From NCBI RefSeq assembly GCF_004798865.1, contig NW_025336481.1, positions 33,867,721 to 33,931,720 of the forward strand: DNA of 64,000 bases, read 5' to 3'. The notes beneath the pieces are model-generated. The model did not search any database, was not told the DNA's origin, and saw only the letters and a list, made by a program, of their open reading frames with translations. The position numbers were made by a program, and so were the translations under genes. Source of the DNA: Varanus komodoensis (taxonomy: Eukaryota > Chordata > Lepidosauria > Squamata > Varanidae). Positions 32,501 through 46,200 of the stretch are shown here, one piece after another. Numbering within the stretch: the stretch's first letter is position 1; each line of letters opens with the position of its first letter.

Positions 32501-33769
32501 GTTTGACCAAGACTTTACCATAACTTTGGAACAAGAACAGAACAGCCATAGGAACACCTGACTCCACCATGAGAGAATGACCTGCACTAACATCTAGTGA
32601 CTTAATTATAGGAGGACACATCTACACAGGCAGTTTCAAGTGGTATAGCCCCACTGCCAACAGTGCTACATCATGTGAATATTCTTAATATTTTGATCAG
32701 TTGTAGAACAGAAGGGTTTTAAAAAAGTAGCTAAGGTTGTGACAAACCATAAGAGAATCATCTATCCAAGCATTTGCAGGCTTCTTCCTGTGCTCAGCCC
32801 AGGAGGCCAAAGTAGAGAGAGACTCCATGAATGATTCCAGTCCCCCCATTGCACAATCGTCTGTGTCACCTGCAGCTGCACAGCAGGTGGGGCTTGATTC
32901 TTCAACATGCTCACTGGGAAATTGGACTCTGGACTGCTGCAAAGTAAGCTGGAGTCCGGGGAGCTGAGATTAGGGAATCTGATGGATTCCCATCCCTGGA
33001 CAGTTTTCACACACATCCCAAATAGTAGCATAAGCCCTTTCTTTTGAATAATGACAGAGTGCTAGAATCCCTGCTACCTCTAGAATATGGAAAGGACTTC
33101 CTACAGTAACACATACAAAGAAGAAAATGGCTGTACTGACATCTATTAAGCTGCAAAAGAGAAGGTGTATGGTGCAAAATGATGCCCTCTGAATTTTCAG
33201 CAGGGGAATAAAGGAGATCATCTCTTCTGGATAATATCCAGACATTTTTACCATTATTGCAATTTGAGTTTTTGCTAGTCCTGTTGTGCTCTGCATGCAC
33301 ACAATGACTGGAATGAAAAGATAGGAGATATTCCTAACCATTAGGAATAATCATAGTTTATGGTAGAATTTCCCTTAGCTACTGGAATAAAGGTTATGCA
33401 TACCTTGTTTTCAATTTTCATTGCGAGTCTATCCTCACTTTCAAATAGCAAAGATTTATGATGGTGATAAAGGAACAAGTTGGGATGAACACCTATGCTT
33501 GCTTCGAGAGAAGTGTATCCTACAAGTCCCAGATTTCCCAGCCCCCGATGTTGATCAATATGACTCTTAGGGTCAAAACGCTGGTGTACCCCTGCCCTAA
33601 AAGAAAGAGGGAACAATGGGTATCTTTTGCTCAGCAAACCTTTCTTTACGTACATACAAATAGGGCTCAAGTCACTAAAAGAGAACCTTGTCTAATTAAA
33701 TCTATTAATTTAATATGTCAGGTCATTTTTTTTTTCTGGAAGGACAATCTGCCAAACCTCTGAACTGTA
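29577..33769. other. Gene-free stretch
   Basis: AT-rich DNA with no gene recognised. A run of about twelve G lies at 31194-31205. The overlapping minus-strand frames at 32697-33341 have no domain I recognise. 33515-33600 ('cctacaagtcccagatttcc') may be a badly decayed palindromic repeat. Confidence 0.4.
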
Positions 33770-34040
33770 CGTCCTGTAGCTATTTTCTAGTTTGGAGCAA
33801 TCTCCACTCTGTCTGCCACAACCAATAATTGCGTAAAAGAAAAGTCTTCCCTGGGAATCTTTAAAGACAGAGATGAGTACCAGTGGACATGAGTAAGTGG
33901 GTTCTAATTGAATGTGTTGAAGTACTTCTGAAATGGTGTTAAAAACAGATTTCCAAAATATTTCATTTCTTTAGTGGCTGTAAGCTGCCTTGGACTCTTT
34001 ATTGAGGAAAGTTGGCATTAAAAATATGAAATGAGTTTCC
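33770..34040 (+). mobile_element. Decayed LINE 3' end
   Basis: The final part 'ggctgtaagctgccttggac' and 'gttggcattaaaaatatgaa' follows the L2-type LINE/SINE 3' end consensus ('ttgtaagccgccttgggctc...ggcgggatataaata'). Upstream text is too decayed to read as protein. Confidence 0.5.
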
Positions 34041-36913
34041 CAAGTAGAAGATATGTGTGCATCCTTAAGACACTTAGATGGTGCATATGGAAACACTCTT
34101 TATAAAACACACAACATATATGCAAACCTAGTGCTATTAACGATACGACTTTAAGAGACTTGTGACCTTTTTTTCTTTTTCTTGTTCTTTTTCCTCAAAA
34201 CAAGAAACAAGGATGGGTCCCATATTTCACCTCGGAGAGAGACATTTTTTTTATACTGGTTCTCACCCATTTTCCCTCCTGAATCTACTGATTTCCACCC
34301 TTAAATCCTTTCCTGGATCCAAAATTGAACTATTCTGGTAGGCCTGCTTTGGGAGTTTTCCCCAAATCCCACCCACATAACAAAATTTTAATTGCAAGAG
34401 CTGACAATCCTATGCAACATTTTTAAAGTACTATTAAAGTGTAGGCCATTTTTATTAATAATGCCTAGGGGAAACGCCATTTAGGTTTTCTGCACTGTGC
34501 ATCAAAATATCTTGGACCATCTCTATCAGCAGGAACCAAACTACAGTACATATTTTCTGTAGTTTCAAATTTCCAATTACTCCACTAAAATCCTGGTCGT
34601 TTCTCATATTTGACAATGGTTACTGCACAAGTATGTCCGTAAAAAGGTCCTTATATATTCCCTTTTAAAATGATCCTTGTGGCAAAAGGACAATGCTTTT
34701 TCAAAGTGGAAAGTTAAAACAGTTTTTCTCACTTTGGAGTTATGAGCTATCTGAATTGGCAAGTGATAAAATAAAATTTAGAAAGAATTTTTAGCAGCAG
34801 GAAATCCCTTGTCAAAAGAACTACCCTAAGCAGACAATCTGCATGTCCAACTTTTTTTACATTAAAAACAAATGTTTCATACTACTGAAAACATTTCAGC
34901 AACTGGTTCTGAAGCTTTATCAAGATGTAATTTTTAACAGATGCTAGGTTGCCTTCCAGACACAAGTTTCCAGTCACTCTTTTGGGTGTCCCAAGAGGCT
35001 ATTTCATAAGTGAGCTAAACTCAGCTCCAACACAATTCATTTTTTTCCAATCCTTTACACTCTCGAAAACTGATACCGACTCACAAAGATGAGGTTTAAT
35101 ACATAGCAATTTTATGATGTGTGGCACATTGCTTCAAATGTACACATACTGGATTGAAATTCAATTTGAATGTAAAGAAAGAGAGTGCACAGAAATAAAT
35201 CTTAAGCATGTACAATGATTCTTACGAAAGTAGAGAAGATAAAGAAAGAGAACCCAGAATGGAACCAACCTGTGAAAATTGTTGTTTTATGTACACCAAC
35301 CTGAAATCCTTTTTTGGGGGGAGGGGGAGAGGTGAAAATATGGTGAATACATTTTTAATAAACAATTTCATGCTCAATTCTAAAAGTGCATTTGTGTTTT
35401 TACTGTCGTATGTGCAGTGAGAGCAAAAGCATTAGACTGATTGAGAAGAATGCATGGGTCAGGGAAACAGTGTGATTCCTTTTGATGCAAGCATTTACAG
35501 TCCCCCGGGAGAAAAGAAATTGGTGTGAGAATCAGTGAACACACCCAGTACTTCTATACAGATTCTAACAGAGCAATGCAGGTGTAGATTGCATGGATGT
35601 GGCTTCTATACCGCAGTGGTTATGAATTAACTGGTCCCAAACCTTATTAGCATTGAGACTAAGCTGGGTGAGACAACACCTTTACCAGTACTGCTCAATT
35701 TGTCTGCTCTCATGTCATATAACCCCAACAAATACGATAGACATCATCATAAAATTATTCTGATCTTGAAATCTCGACAGGATGCATTTCGCCTAGCACA
35801 GTGAACAGAAAACGTTTGGCTTTTTCTAGACTGTGTGGATTCTGCCTTGAGAATAGTGTTGGATATGCTACCTACTATTTCTGCAGCATTCTTTCCCATC
35901 CGGTAAATGTATAAAGAAACAAATTTACATAAAGACATCATAAGGCGCTATTGTTCTTGCCTTCAGCCTTGCAATGGCTGCCCCAAACTTTCCATCTCTC
36001 AGATAAGCAAGTGGCGAACAATGCTTTCCTACTGCTGTACAGGAGCTGCAGTTGTATTTTTTTCAATGTATCTTGACTATTCATTTTGCTACACTCTTTT
36101 CAAAATTATTCATCCTTTATATGAAGCTATTACTAGTGTGTTGCCCATCCATAGCCTTATCTGCTTTGGACCATTTTGAAGATTGCTTTTGCTATGCTAA
36201 TAATGAAGAGAGAGAGAGAGCAAGAGAACAATAAAAGTCAGAATGCTTTCCTGTACCACTTGGAACAGCTTGGAAATGAACTGTAGCACTGTATATTATT
36301 AGACATGCAGGTAATGATGTATTCATTCTGCCAGACTCTGTACAGATAATAAAAGTTATGGACATGTTCCAGGCACACTAATTATCTGCAGTCATCAACT
36401 CTATAGATATGTATATACATGTATATCCCATCTCAAAAGCAAAGATTAGTTTGTGCTAAACATTGTTTGTTTCACAGGCTTCTTCCTGTAAAGATTTTGT
36501 GGATGTCATTTTCATGTTTTAAACAACTCCGTAATAGCTTGAAAAACTATTATGGACTTGAAGTACAACCAATGCATCTGATTAATGAGACTGATATAGA
36601 GGAGCGTCGCTGCCAACTAGGTCTGTCAAGGTTGCAAATATACCAGAAAAGAAAAATGGATGTCTTTAAACTGAATAATGGTAGTTAATATCTATTGTAG
36701 TTTAATATTTATACAGCAGCAATTCCCAGAGGCTCTTTTTCGGATGTGACCTTACTGTGATAGATGTTATACAAACACATGCAAAAGCTCTGTTTCTGTC
36801 CAGATGAGCCTTAAAACATCTTTTATAACAGGCAGGCAAACAGCCTGCTGTCAAGAATAACTCAGGGGCTTTTCCCAGATGACCAGTTTTATGTGTGCAT
36901 CCACATACAATGC

Positions 36914-36960
36914 ATTCTCTCTCTCTCCCTCTCTCCCTACCTCCCTCCCTCCCTCTCCCT
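36914..36960. repeat. (CT)n/(CCCT)n simple repeat
   Basis: Pyrimidine tract of CT units passing into CCTC units, followed by a short CA run. Confidence 0.9.
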
Positions 36961-39900
36961 TACACACACATACATATAGCGATAGAAAAAGAGAAAGAGA
37001 GGAGGAAGATGAAGTATTGTCTGAACCCTTCAGCAGCACTGTTATGAAGTAGTATGAAATTCTTGTCTAAATCAAAAATTGGCAGACAGCACACTTGGAG
37101 GGTCTAGTTTGTATTTTACTCTGCAACCGCAGCCAACCACAACATGGTGGCTCGGAGGAAGTGTCAAATATGTTCTGCTCCCCGTGTAAGTTATCAAAGA
37201 TGCCAACACCACCCTCTAAAACTGGCCAACAGAAAAGAACAAAGATTAACTGATAGTGACCAATTAATACTTCTTTTCTACAAATGAGGAGCAACTGAGG
37301 CTGAGAGGTAAGCAATTATCACAAGGTCATCCATGGTAGAAGGCTTCCTCTCAGAGCCCACAATAAATCAGAAATCTTTTGAGATCTCTAAAGATCTACT
37401 TTAGAGTCTTCCCTTCCCTTCTTGCTTGTTGAAAAGATACAAAAAAACCCCCTCAGAGCTACAGCTTATTTCTGTTTAGCATCCACCCTGCAAATGATGA
37501 AAGTGCAAAGTTTTCCACATTGTGGTGGTTTTGGACACATTGCTGATAACATCTGGAAAATCCTTGCAGAGCATTCAGGGGGTGGCTGAAGTAAGAATAC
37601 TTGAAACCCAGCTGGAGAGGTGCAGGGAAGGGTTCAGAGATAGGAGATAGAAAAGCCATAGCAAAAGACAAATTAAAAAATCAGAAAAGGAATGGATGAA
37701 AGGATGGACATGGAAACACTGGTAGTCTCATTTAGTTATTGATATATTTATCATATTTATCCTCTGTAGTTTAAGTAAAGTTGCTAACCTGGCTAGAGAA
37801 AGACAGATGAGATGTAATCAAGAATAATGCATGGAACTGGCGTCACGTTCCACAAATGTATCATAGTTCACAGAATGCCATTCAATGCAACATGGGCCTC
37901 AATGGAATGGAAGGCGGTCTTTAACTTTGGGTTTTGTCCCCATTGCTGAATATATATTAATCAGGGCCTTCCTGTTCAGTACAACTTACAACCTTCAGTT
38001 CACCCTAAAAAGAAAACTTTGAAAACTGTGGTAAGGATTATCTTGAATTCTCAGGAGGAGGAGAATTAATTTGTCTTGAAGCCCAAGGGTGTAATTCAGA
38101 TTAACAACAATGTTAAAAATCTATCATAGCAATACATGCAATTTTAATTATACTTCACATTATACAGATTGTCATTTGTGTCAAATCCTTTATATTACAG
38201 GAAAAAAATAATCAAGCAACATTACATATTAGCTAAAGAAAAAAATAAGCAAAATTACTTTAGGCTATATTACTATAAAACATGTATCTATTGAGAGAGG
38301 CTATTATAACGATTTGGGCAAATTGGAATTTATTGGCTTAAAAAAATTGAATGTTTCTATTTTCAGGTTCCTCTGCCAATAAATTTTCCTTAATTTTTTT
38401 CTTGAAATGTTTTGCTTTATAAGGAAATGAACAAGGAAGAAATGGCCATTTCTCTAACAGAACAAAAACGAAAGTGTGAAAATACCTAAAATCAAAACCT
38501 CAATGTACATTAGAAGCTTTCTGGTTGCAGGATGTGGATTAAAGTCAGCAATCTACACAAGAACTTATAGGGCTGGTCAAACACAATGGATCAACTCCGC
38601 AGCATTGTAAATCGGGAAAGAAAAATATCAGGATGAAAATCACCCCCCGCCCAAAAAAAATCTGGACTCAAAAGCATTTTTAAAAGAAGTTTTGCCTCAG
38701 ATTTCAAAAACTAAAATGGCAGAAACTAACAAAGCAATCCTAAGGGGAAAGGATCACCTCCAATTTCCAAAGCTCTACCAGCTTGTGCCAGTCAAGACAG
38801 GTTCTGCAAAGGGTTTCCTTTTACCTTTCCTGTGTAGCTCCGTGTTTTGTTTTCCTCCAATGGAAGTGGAAGTGGATAGGATTAGGTGCACCAGCCTTGG
38901 AATGGTGTGTATGTGTTGTATGTGGGCAGGAGGTAATCCCAGATTCCAAGTCCCCTCCAAAGGACAGGCTTTGCATCCAGCACTCTCCTAGGTTGCATGC
39001 CCACCCCTAGAACACCAGTGTCAGTGCCTAACATACCCGCATTAACAGCAGCAGCCGCAGATTTGCATGTGTGATGTTTTCCAAAGATGTACCAGGGCAA
39101 GCACTCCACCGCCAGGAAAGCTGGTCTCCACCAACTGAGAGGCCCTCCTGCCTCATCCAGAGCCCTTTCAGAAGACTATCTGGGGAGGGTAGGGTTGCAC
39201 TGTAAGAAAACCCCTCATTAAAGCATAACTATGTATATATCCTAGTTGATGCAATATTAGAAAAATAAAAATGTACAGTTACGTATTTGGAGAAAACATA
39301 AATGTGGCAGGGATTACGGGACCTCCATTCCTCAAACATTATCCCTTATTGTGTCCTCTCTTATCAGTACATGAATGGCAGTGATTTCATCTTACCCAGC
39401 AGATTTTTTTCTCATTATGGCAGTTGGATACATAATTTAATTTACATGGAATGGTAATACACTAAATTGGGCTGCAAATTTATCAGATAAATATGTGTGC
39501 CCTTTTTGCATTTCAGCTGTCAGAACGGTTCAGCTTCAAAATTTATCTGATGTTTGCAACAGATCACATTACTTTTTGCTCTGGCAATCTTTCCCTCTTT
39601 TCATATAAACAGATACTACTCTATACTGAGCTTTCTATTACATGCTCCTCACGTAAGAACTTAAAGGAAACCTAACTGGAAAAAACCATTGCATCTTTCA
39701 TCTCAGGTATCCTGGCTCCTGCCTTACTGAGTTGCTCTGAATGCTGCAGAGCAAGAACATAGTCTAATACCGGAGTAATTTGTGCCCTACTGTTTACTCC
39801 CAGTGACCAACAGGAACCCTTCAAACCTGAAGATACACTACATCTTTGCTAATATCTGTTGATATGCTCAATCTCATAACTTCCATTACAGGAGCATTGA

Positions 39901-42059
39901 ATTGCAGGACTCAGCATGACATTAAAGTGTGTTATACCAATTTTCTCAGCCATTTTATTCGATTGCAAGACTGCTATGCATGAGCAGATAAAGGAACACA
40001 GGCAAAATTGTTGCTTCTAGCAGCACCCCCAAAAATCATTAGCTGTGGTCCATTATTTGAGGTGAACTTCAAGCCACATAGGTCTTTGCCCTTCCCTTTC
40101 ATGCCTCCAAGTCCAGAAGTTGTGGACCATGATTGTGATGCTGAAAAGAACTCCATACCTCAGAGATACCAACACTTGGGATTTTCCCAAACCAGGGCTG
40201 AGGTTCAGTGTAAGAAAGTGCATTCTGCAGACAACCCAGAGGAAGAAAATTCAGTATTCTGTTGTCTCAAACAAGGGATCAAGTTTCCTAGTTTCATCAT
40301 GTATTTGATGAGCCAAGGCCCTCACTTCTCTCTAAATTCCTGATAGAGCTGGGATGGTGCTGTAGTCTACCTCCCAGCAACTCATGCAAAATTCTCAACT
40401 CTCAGTGAAGGGGTAAGACTTGGACATTGTGATGAGATTAGAGGCAAGTAGATTGCCCTGGCACATAATGAGGTAAAATAGTTAGCCAAGTATAGATGAT
40501 GAGTTGCCATATGAAATGGATAGTTAGCCAACTGGTACAGGATATTTTTTGGAATGCTTCCAGACAATGTGGATGCTCCTAAGATTAGGGTGGCCCTTCT
40601 CTCTCTCTCAGCAGAGGAATGTTGTAACCTAGGCCTCTGTACACAAAGGGAAGATTGCAATTCAATCAGGTTGAGTGGGGGATCTTGGTTTGGGTCTTTG
40701 AAAAGCTAACAGAGTATTCTGGTGCTGGCTGTCTCCTGGGAAATCTGATGTGGGAGCAATGGATACAGGCACTGTGGTGGAGCACTTAAGCTACGTCTCC
40801 ACCTATATCCATCCTGTTTATTTGTAAATAAAGACAAATATTAGGAAATGCCTTAAGTCTCCAAGGACTTCCTTCCAAAGGAAGCCAATTCTGGATACAG
40901 GCTGAACCTGCAGAACTTTTCACCATTCAGAGAAGTGGGGTGGGCATATTACCATAAAATCTCAACTGAGCTCTGCTGCTGTCCAGGCAAGAATGTGACA
41001 CTTTATACCAAAAACTCTCCCACACTTGCCCTGCTCCAACTACCTGGGTACTTGCTACTGGACTTGCATCATATATCTATCTGCATAACAACGCTTAGCC
41101 TATTGACCTTTGAACTGCACAACAATTGTTTGACTCACACACTTCAAATTAGCATAAAAAGGGTTTCCCTCAATGCATTTTAATTCTGTATGTTGGAGGT
41201 TTTAGCTATAAAAAGAGACTAAAATGACCTTTAGGTAACATCCTCTTATGCCTTTTGTTTGGGGTATAAAAGTACCCTACAGAACTAGTCTTAAGCAAAT
41301 GTTGGAACATTTTCTTTTCCCAGGTATGTTTCATTTTATAGAAAGAAGACTGTAAATGACAGGAGGCTGGAATTTGGGGACATTTTTACTAGAAAGATTT
41401 ATGTCCTAGGAGGATTTGATTGTAGGTCTACTTATGTGTAAATTACTTAACAGGATGTGAGCCTGGAGTATGCCAGTTACCCTGACATGTTGGATGGAGG
41501 ATGTGTCTAGCAACAATGTCTTCTTTTCATCTTTTACACTAGTGTAGGCCCAGGGGTGGTTGCACATGGACTCATGCCTCCTCCATACATTATCCAAATA
41601 CACATTTTTGTACATCTACTCAGGACTAAAAAAAGTTTGGACTGTATTTAACATATATCTGAGTTCTAAGGCAGAAGCACCTCCATCTCAACATGATTTC
41701 TGCTATGGATTCTGTCTCATTTCTTTCCAGAACACCTGATTTATATAAATAGGCTTCCTGAAGAATAGGAATATTCTAGATACATTCAGGTATCTTGGAC
41801 CATCTCCAAGAGGAGGGCCTAGATACATGAATACTTCATTCAGCCCTTAAGAACATTCCTGAATAATGCTGTGTAAAAAATAAAAAATACAAAACCCTAT
41901 AAACATATTGTAGGAGAACAGAGAACACAAAAAATGTTGTTAAAGAATGCTTCTCAGTTACTGGTAAATTGTATTTACAAATCCCTCAACAACTCATTTT
42001 CAGTTAAGTCATATAATGTTTCCTTTTGCATGTCATTCTAAGACAAAATGTTAAAGTTC

Positions 42060-42470
42060 AGGTAAAAGAGCTATGCCAAGACCCTGTGAATTCCTACTTA
42101 TTTATAGGCTATCAAGAAAATTGAAGCTATCAGAAATTAGTTTCTCATTTACATATTCTCCTAATAATGTGGCAAGGTCTTATGGAACAAGCACAACAGC
42201 TGCAAATTATGTAATTATGTATCTGTATGCAAATTTGCAGACATCTCATAAATGTTGAAACACCATTTCCAATGCTAATTAAGTGCCTTTTATTGCCTCT
42301 GCATAATTCCTACATGTGATTCTGTTCCAGATGTCATTGTAGCTTGTGGAACCTTTATTGTCAGGTTAGCTGAGGTAGCACCCATTAACACTGTCATAAA
42401 AGCTCGGTTTCTAATTAAACTATCCTCAGCATCTCTGTGCTTTTTTCATTGTCCTCCTCGCCGAATCAGG
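42060..42470. promoter_or_regulatory. Candidate conserved non-coding element
   Basis: Repeat-free AT-rich block with clustered factor-like sites: an octamer-like 'gtatgcaaatttgc' (about 42226-42239), paired TAAT cores ('caaattatgtaattatgt', 'atgctaattaagtgcc', 'gtttctaattaaac'), and E-box or GATA-like words. Composition is the only evidence. Confidence 0.3.
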
Positions 42471-42830
42471 TGTGTAACAACTTGCTGGAGTGATCCATAA
42501 CTTCTGAAGTACACTCATTATCCAGACAGTAGGTTGAAATATTGTTTGTTGCAGTCACATGATTTTTCCAACTGTAGCTCAATCATGTTTTCACCTGTGC
42601 TGTGCTGAGGAAAGGCACTGTCTTGTTTCATTATGGAAGCACTCCTTTGAGACTGCTTGCACTCTCAAGTGCTTGCTCCCCTTTGTGCTAGCATTCATTT
42701 CCACCAGCACAACTTCTTTCACATTGGTGGATTGCCAACAATGGAAACTACTCTCTATTTCCTTCTGGCTACACCATTTACACTTCTGCACTTCCATTGT
42801 TGTACGCACCAAATATAAACCTGAAAGTCG

Positions 42831-42945
42831 CTATAACACTTCATACATCTGATGAAGTGGGTTGCAGTCCACAAGAGCTTATGCCAGAATAAATGTGCTC
42901 ATCCTTATGATGTGGCAAGCTTCTTTGTTGTTTTTGCTGTGTCTT
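42831..42945 (+). mobile_element. Penelope-like retroelement 3' fragment
   Basis: 'catctgatgaagtgggttgc', 'agtccacaagagcttatgcc' and 'agaataaatgtgctc' follow the 3' terminal segment of a Penelope-like element abundant in reptiles ('ctgatgaagtgggctgtagcccacgaaagcttatg...aataaatttgttagtc...gtgccacaag'), ending near 'ggcaagcttctttgttgttt'. It is an old fragment without coding sequence. The family assignment rests on recall of the consensus and on the related copy at 58497-58760. Confidence 0.6.
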
Positions 42946-43021
42946 TTTAACACTTTCTGGGTTTACTGCTGGTAACTGGCCATGTTATGAAGAATAGTTG
43001 CTTCTCACTTTTCACAGAAAC
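42946..43021. other. Short spacer between two element fragments
   Basis: Nothing recognised. Confidence 0.4.
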
Positions 43022-43205
43022 AAACTTATTTATTTAGAAAATTTCTAGGCCACCCCATTCGCCGAAGCCTCGGGGCGGCTTACAAATAAATAAATTAAAA
43101 TACATAAATTAACCATATAAAACACATATAACAGTATAAAATAAGTCACCCGGGCCAAAGAATAAAAATACCATTAACAATTAAAATGACACTTGAATAA
43201 CTTAG
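43022..43205 (-). mobile_element. 3' end of the same L2/CR1-type LINE family as 13340-15535
   Basis: On the plus strand it opens with an ATTT-like tail, then 'gccgaagcctcggggcggct', 'tacaaataaataaattaaaa', and 'gtcacccgggccaaagaata', in the same order as 13340-13560. The coding part is lost. It is more diverged than the long copy. Confidence 0.85.
43049..43079 (-). other. LINE 3' hairpin, second copy
   Basis: gccacccc (43049-43056) faces ggggcggc (43072-43079). The single difference from the copy at 13350 still allows a G-U pair in the RNA, so the stem is kept. Confidence 0.6.
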
Positions 43206-46200
43206 CACATGCAGTGAGTTTGTCCTCAAAAAGAACTTGAGGGATCCTGTCTCACTGAGAGCATCTGTACCTGGTATAAGTGGTACCTTCTTATTACCTA
43301 AAGATTGAATGTCTTTGGTGAGGAGACATTGTGTGAGGAGACTAAAGAGCAATCAAATAACGGCGGGAATATAATGACATGGATCATACACAGATTTTCA
43401 AGAGGATAACCAGTTGAGCCAAAGCAAGTGAAGATGGCAATGATAATCAAGTCCATTGATTGCATGAACAAGCAGAAACCACTGATTTAACACTGACAAT
43501 CACTGTTCTTTTAGTAAGGTCCCTGTAACTTGTACAAGTTACTTTTATAGTGTATCCTACTACTTGTACCTTTGATGGTATGGTGACTCATCGGAGTCTT
43601 CCACTGGGAAAAAGAAGAGTGATGGATACAAAAGGAACAGGGGAAAGAAAAATGCAGAAGTAAAGAATGTAAACAAAGAAGAACTTCTATAAAGGTGTCG
43701 TATTACTGAACAAAATAAACATTGAACATCCTGAAATTGGCATCCTGAAGAACTACAGACAGATCATGGAGGCATGAAATAAATTTTTAATTCTCTGAAA
43801 ACACTTGTCAGTCGACCAATGCTAAAGAAAGCAAGACCCATGAGGAATATGAAATATTATTTTCAGAGGAACTGGGTATGACTTGAACTGACTGAGCTCT
43901 TTTATGAAAAATTAATTAGTCACCCATCCAACCTTATTTTTTGTGCCATACTGTGTAAGTTCATAGATAGATGAATTAATATAAAACTTTGGTTGAAGCA
44001 ATTTCAAAGGCCAATAAATTTAAGCAAAGATCTTTTGGATGACTTGAGAGAAGATGCCCCCAAGATGTTTTTAAAAGATTTTAAACCCTTAAATTCTAGT
44101 CACATCAAATAATAATGTGTTAAAGGTATCTATGCTATTGCTAAGACTCCAACATTAATTGAAGTAATTTATCAATTAACGTTCTATGGACTGATTAAAT
44201 TTAGCATTCTCATTCTAATCAAAGATTGCCCCAAGCTAACTTTTTGCAGCTCAAAGTGCATTCTCAGCTCTCCAGCACCTTCCCCTCTTGACTTTTCCTT
44301 CAGGAATTGTTGTAGCAGTCCTGATAATGATACGGCATTCTTTAAAGCCATCTCTCATCCCTCAGTGGGGACTGCCGAGAGCAGGAAGGGATTGTCTTAA
44401 GTAAGGGAGAGAGTTAGATGCCATCTTACTTCTCCACTGCCTGTAGGCACCTTTCACATCTCCTAATGGGTAGGATGCCCAGGAGAAAGGATAGAGAACA
44501 ACTGTTCTTGTAGCCCCACTTGGAAGATACATTTCCAGGAATGCAGAAGTGTCATATTCTACTGCCAGTAGGTGTCTGTTCTACGTGGAGATGGAAGATC
44601 TTCCCAGAAGCCTCTGTGTTGTCACAGAAGGCTATCTAGAGATTCCCCACATGGCAGGTACACTTCTTTCAACCATTGTTGGTCTACCACTCCTGGAACC
44701 CCTTGTATTGTGAAAGAAGAGGCCACCTGCAATCTACCCTTTTCTGAAGGGAAGGCACCTTATAGATCCTGAAACCATCAAGGAGCTGCAAGTCTTAGAG
44801 AGGATTTCTGATGAAGAGGATATAGTCTTGGAATGAGTATGATGAATTTCAATGTCTGTGCACTGTTGGTGATACAGTCTACCTTAGTTTGGCATAGAAC
44901 CCTCTATACATTTTCTAGGATCTACTTATTCTTTCCATTATTCCATGTAATATCGTTTGTCAAGACATTCCATCCACTGTTGGAAAAACATTGTGAGCAC
45001 TATGTCTTCCCAGTTCATCAACTGGGTTGTAGGTGGATAAGTTCTTCCTACCAGCCCAGCTTTAATAGTTTCTACATCTGTCACATAGTGCAAGGATGGC
45101 CAAATTTAGGCTTGCATAGTCTACATTAAGGTGTTGGTTTTGTTTTAACAAGAACCCTAAGATCCACCAATGGGAACTTACACAAAAGACCCCAGGCCTA
45201 GAATTAAAGAATTCTGAGCCCAGGAATTTGTTTCAAATGGAACTTGTAGTAATTCTACAGGAAAATCCACTTCTAGATTGGTTCCTCCAATAGTCCTTTG
45301 TTTCAGGTGCATAATTGCAGGATGGGGAGAGAGTCATTTGATTTTTGCTATTGTTAAATAATTTGGAGTCAGGAATCCTTGACAATTACTGCAATACAGT
45401 TGGTAATCTATCAATAGATTCCAATCCACTTTGCTCACTTCTGACATACGAATATGCCCATCCAACCCACCTGAAAACATGAAAACTACTGATACATGAG
45501 AGCAGGGGAGGAACATTCTCTTTGTGAAAGCTGACTTTCCATTCAGTAAGGATTCTAAACATCATGGCTATAGGAGGTGGAGAAACAAGGATACAAATTC
45601 ATTCATTCATTCAAAACTTTTGTATACTGTCCACTACCAAATAGTCTCAGGACTATTTGTCAGCAAATGTCAGCCGTGACAAGGCTCTTCCTCTTTATAA
45701 AGAAAAGGCAATGACATATTCTACCACATTAAAACCCACAATCAAAAGTACTGAGAAAGATGTTTTGCACATCTCTTTGATGGAATCCTTGAGCTCCACC
45801 ATGAGAACATGAATACTTCCTGCTTCTCTTTCTTTCAGCAATCAATCAGAAAGCTTAACTACAGGCAAAATAAAAAGACTGACAGATAAAGCATAAATTC
45901 ATACCTGGTATATTTCTAAAACTGCAATATAAGTTTTAGATATTTAGTGGTTTTCCAATTGTTTCCAGATGTTTTTATAATTTAATGAAAGGTAAAACTA
46001 TTTTTGTCTATATTTGCTGAATTAGTTTTAACAGAACAGGAGGAAACAAATAAGCATTATGGCTTTTTTGAAACCCAAACCTGCTCAGGAATTCAGAAAC
46101 TCAATTTGCCCTATGCTAATGTTATTGCAACAATTATAAGAATATGTTCTGGTTTATGACTGATTTGCCCAGAAATTAATATTTGGTTTTATGAACGAAT

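Larger units (their letters stand above)
34041..42830. other. Long gene-free, transposon-poor AT-rich stretch
   Basis: Almost 9 kb without any recognised mobile element or coding sequence, which contrasts with the repeat load elsewhere. It includes enhancer-like AT-rich, ATTA-rich segments at about 36240-36720, 39380-39660 and 42060-42470, and short simple repeats at 36205-36222 (GA) and 36914-36960 (CT/CCCT). The 90-codon frame at 36419-36688 has no domain I recognise. Confidence 0.45.

Noticed and set aside
32697-33341. Overlapping minus-strand frames suggesting a membrane protein
   Set aside because: The hydrophobic runs come from AT-rich codons; no family recognised.
36419-36688. 90-codon frame with a charged C-terminal half
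   Set aside because: It looked exon-like at first, but no domain is recognisable and there is no clear splice-site pair.
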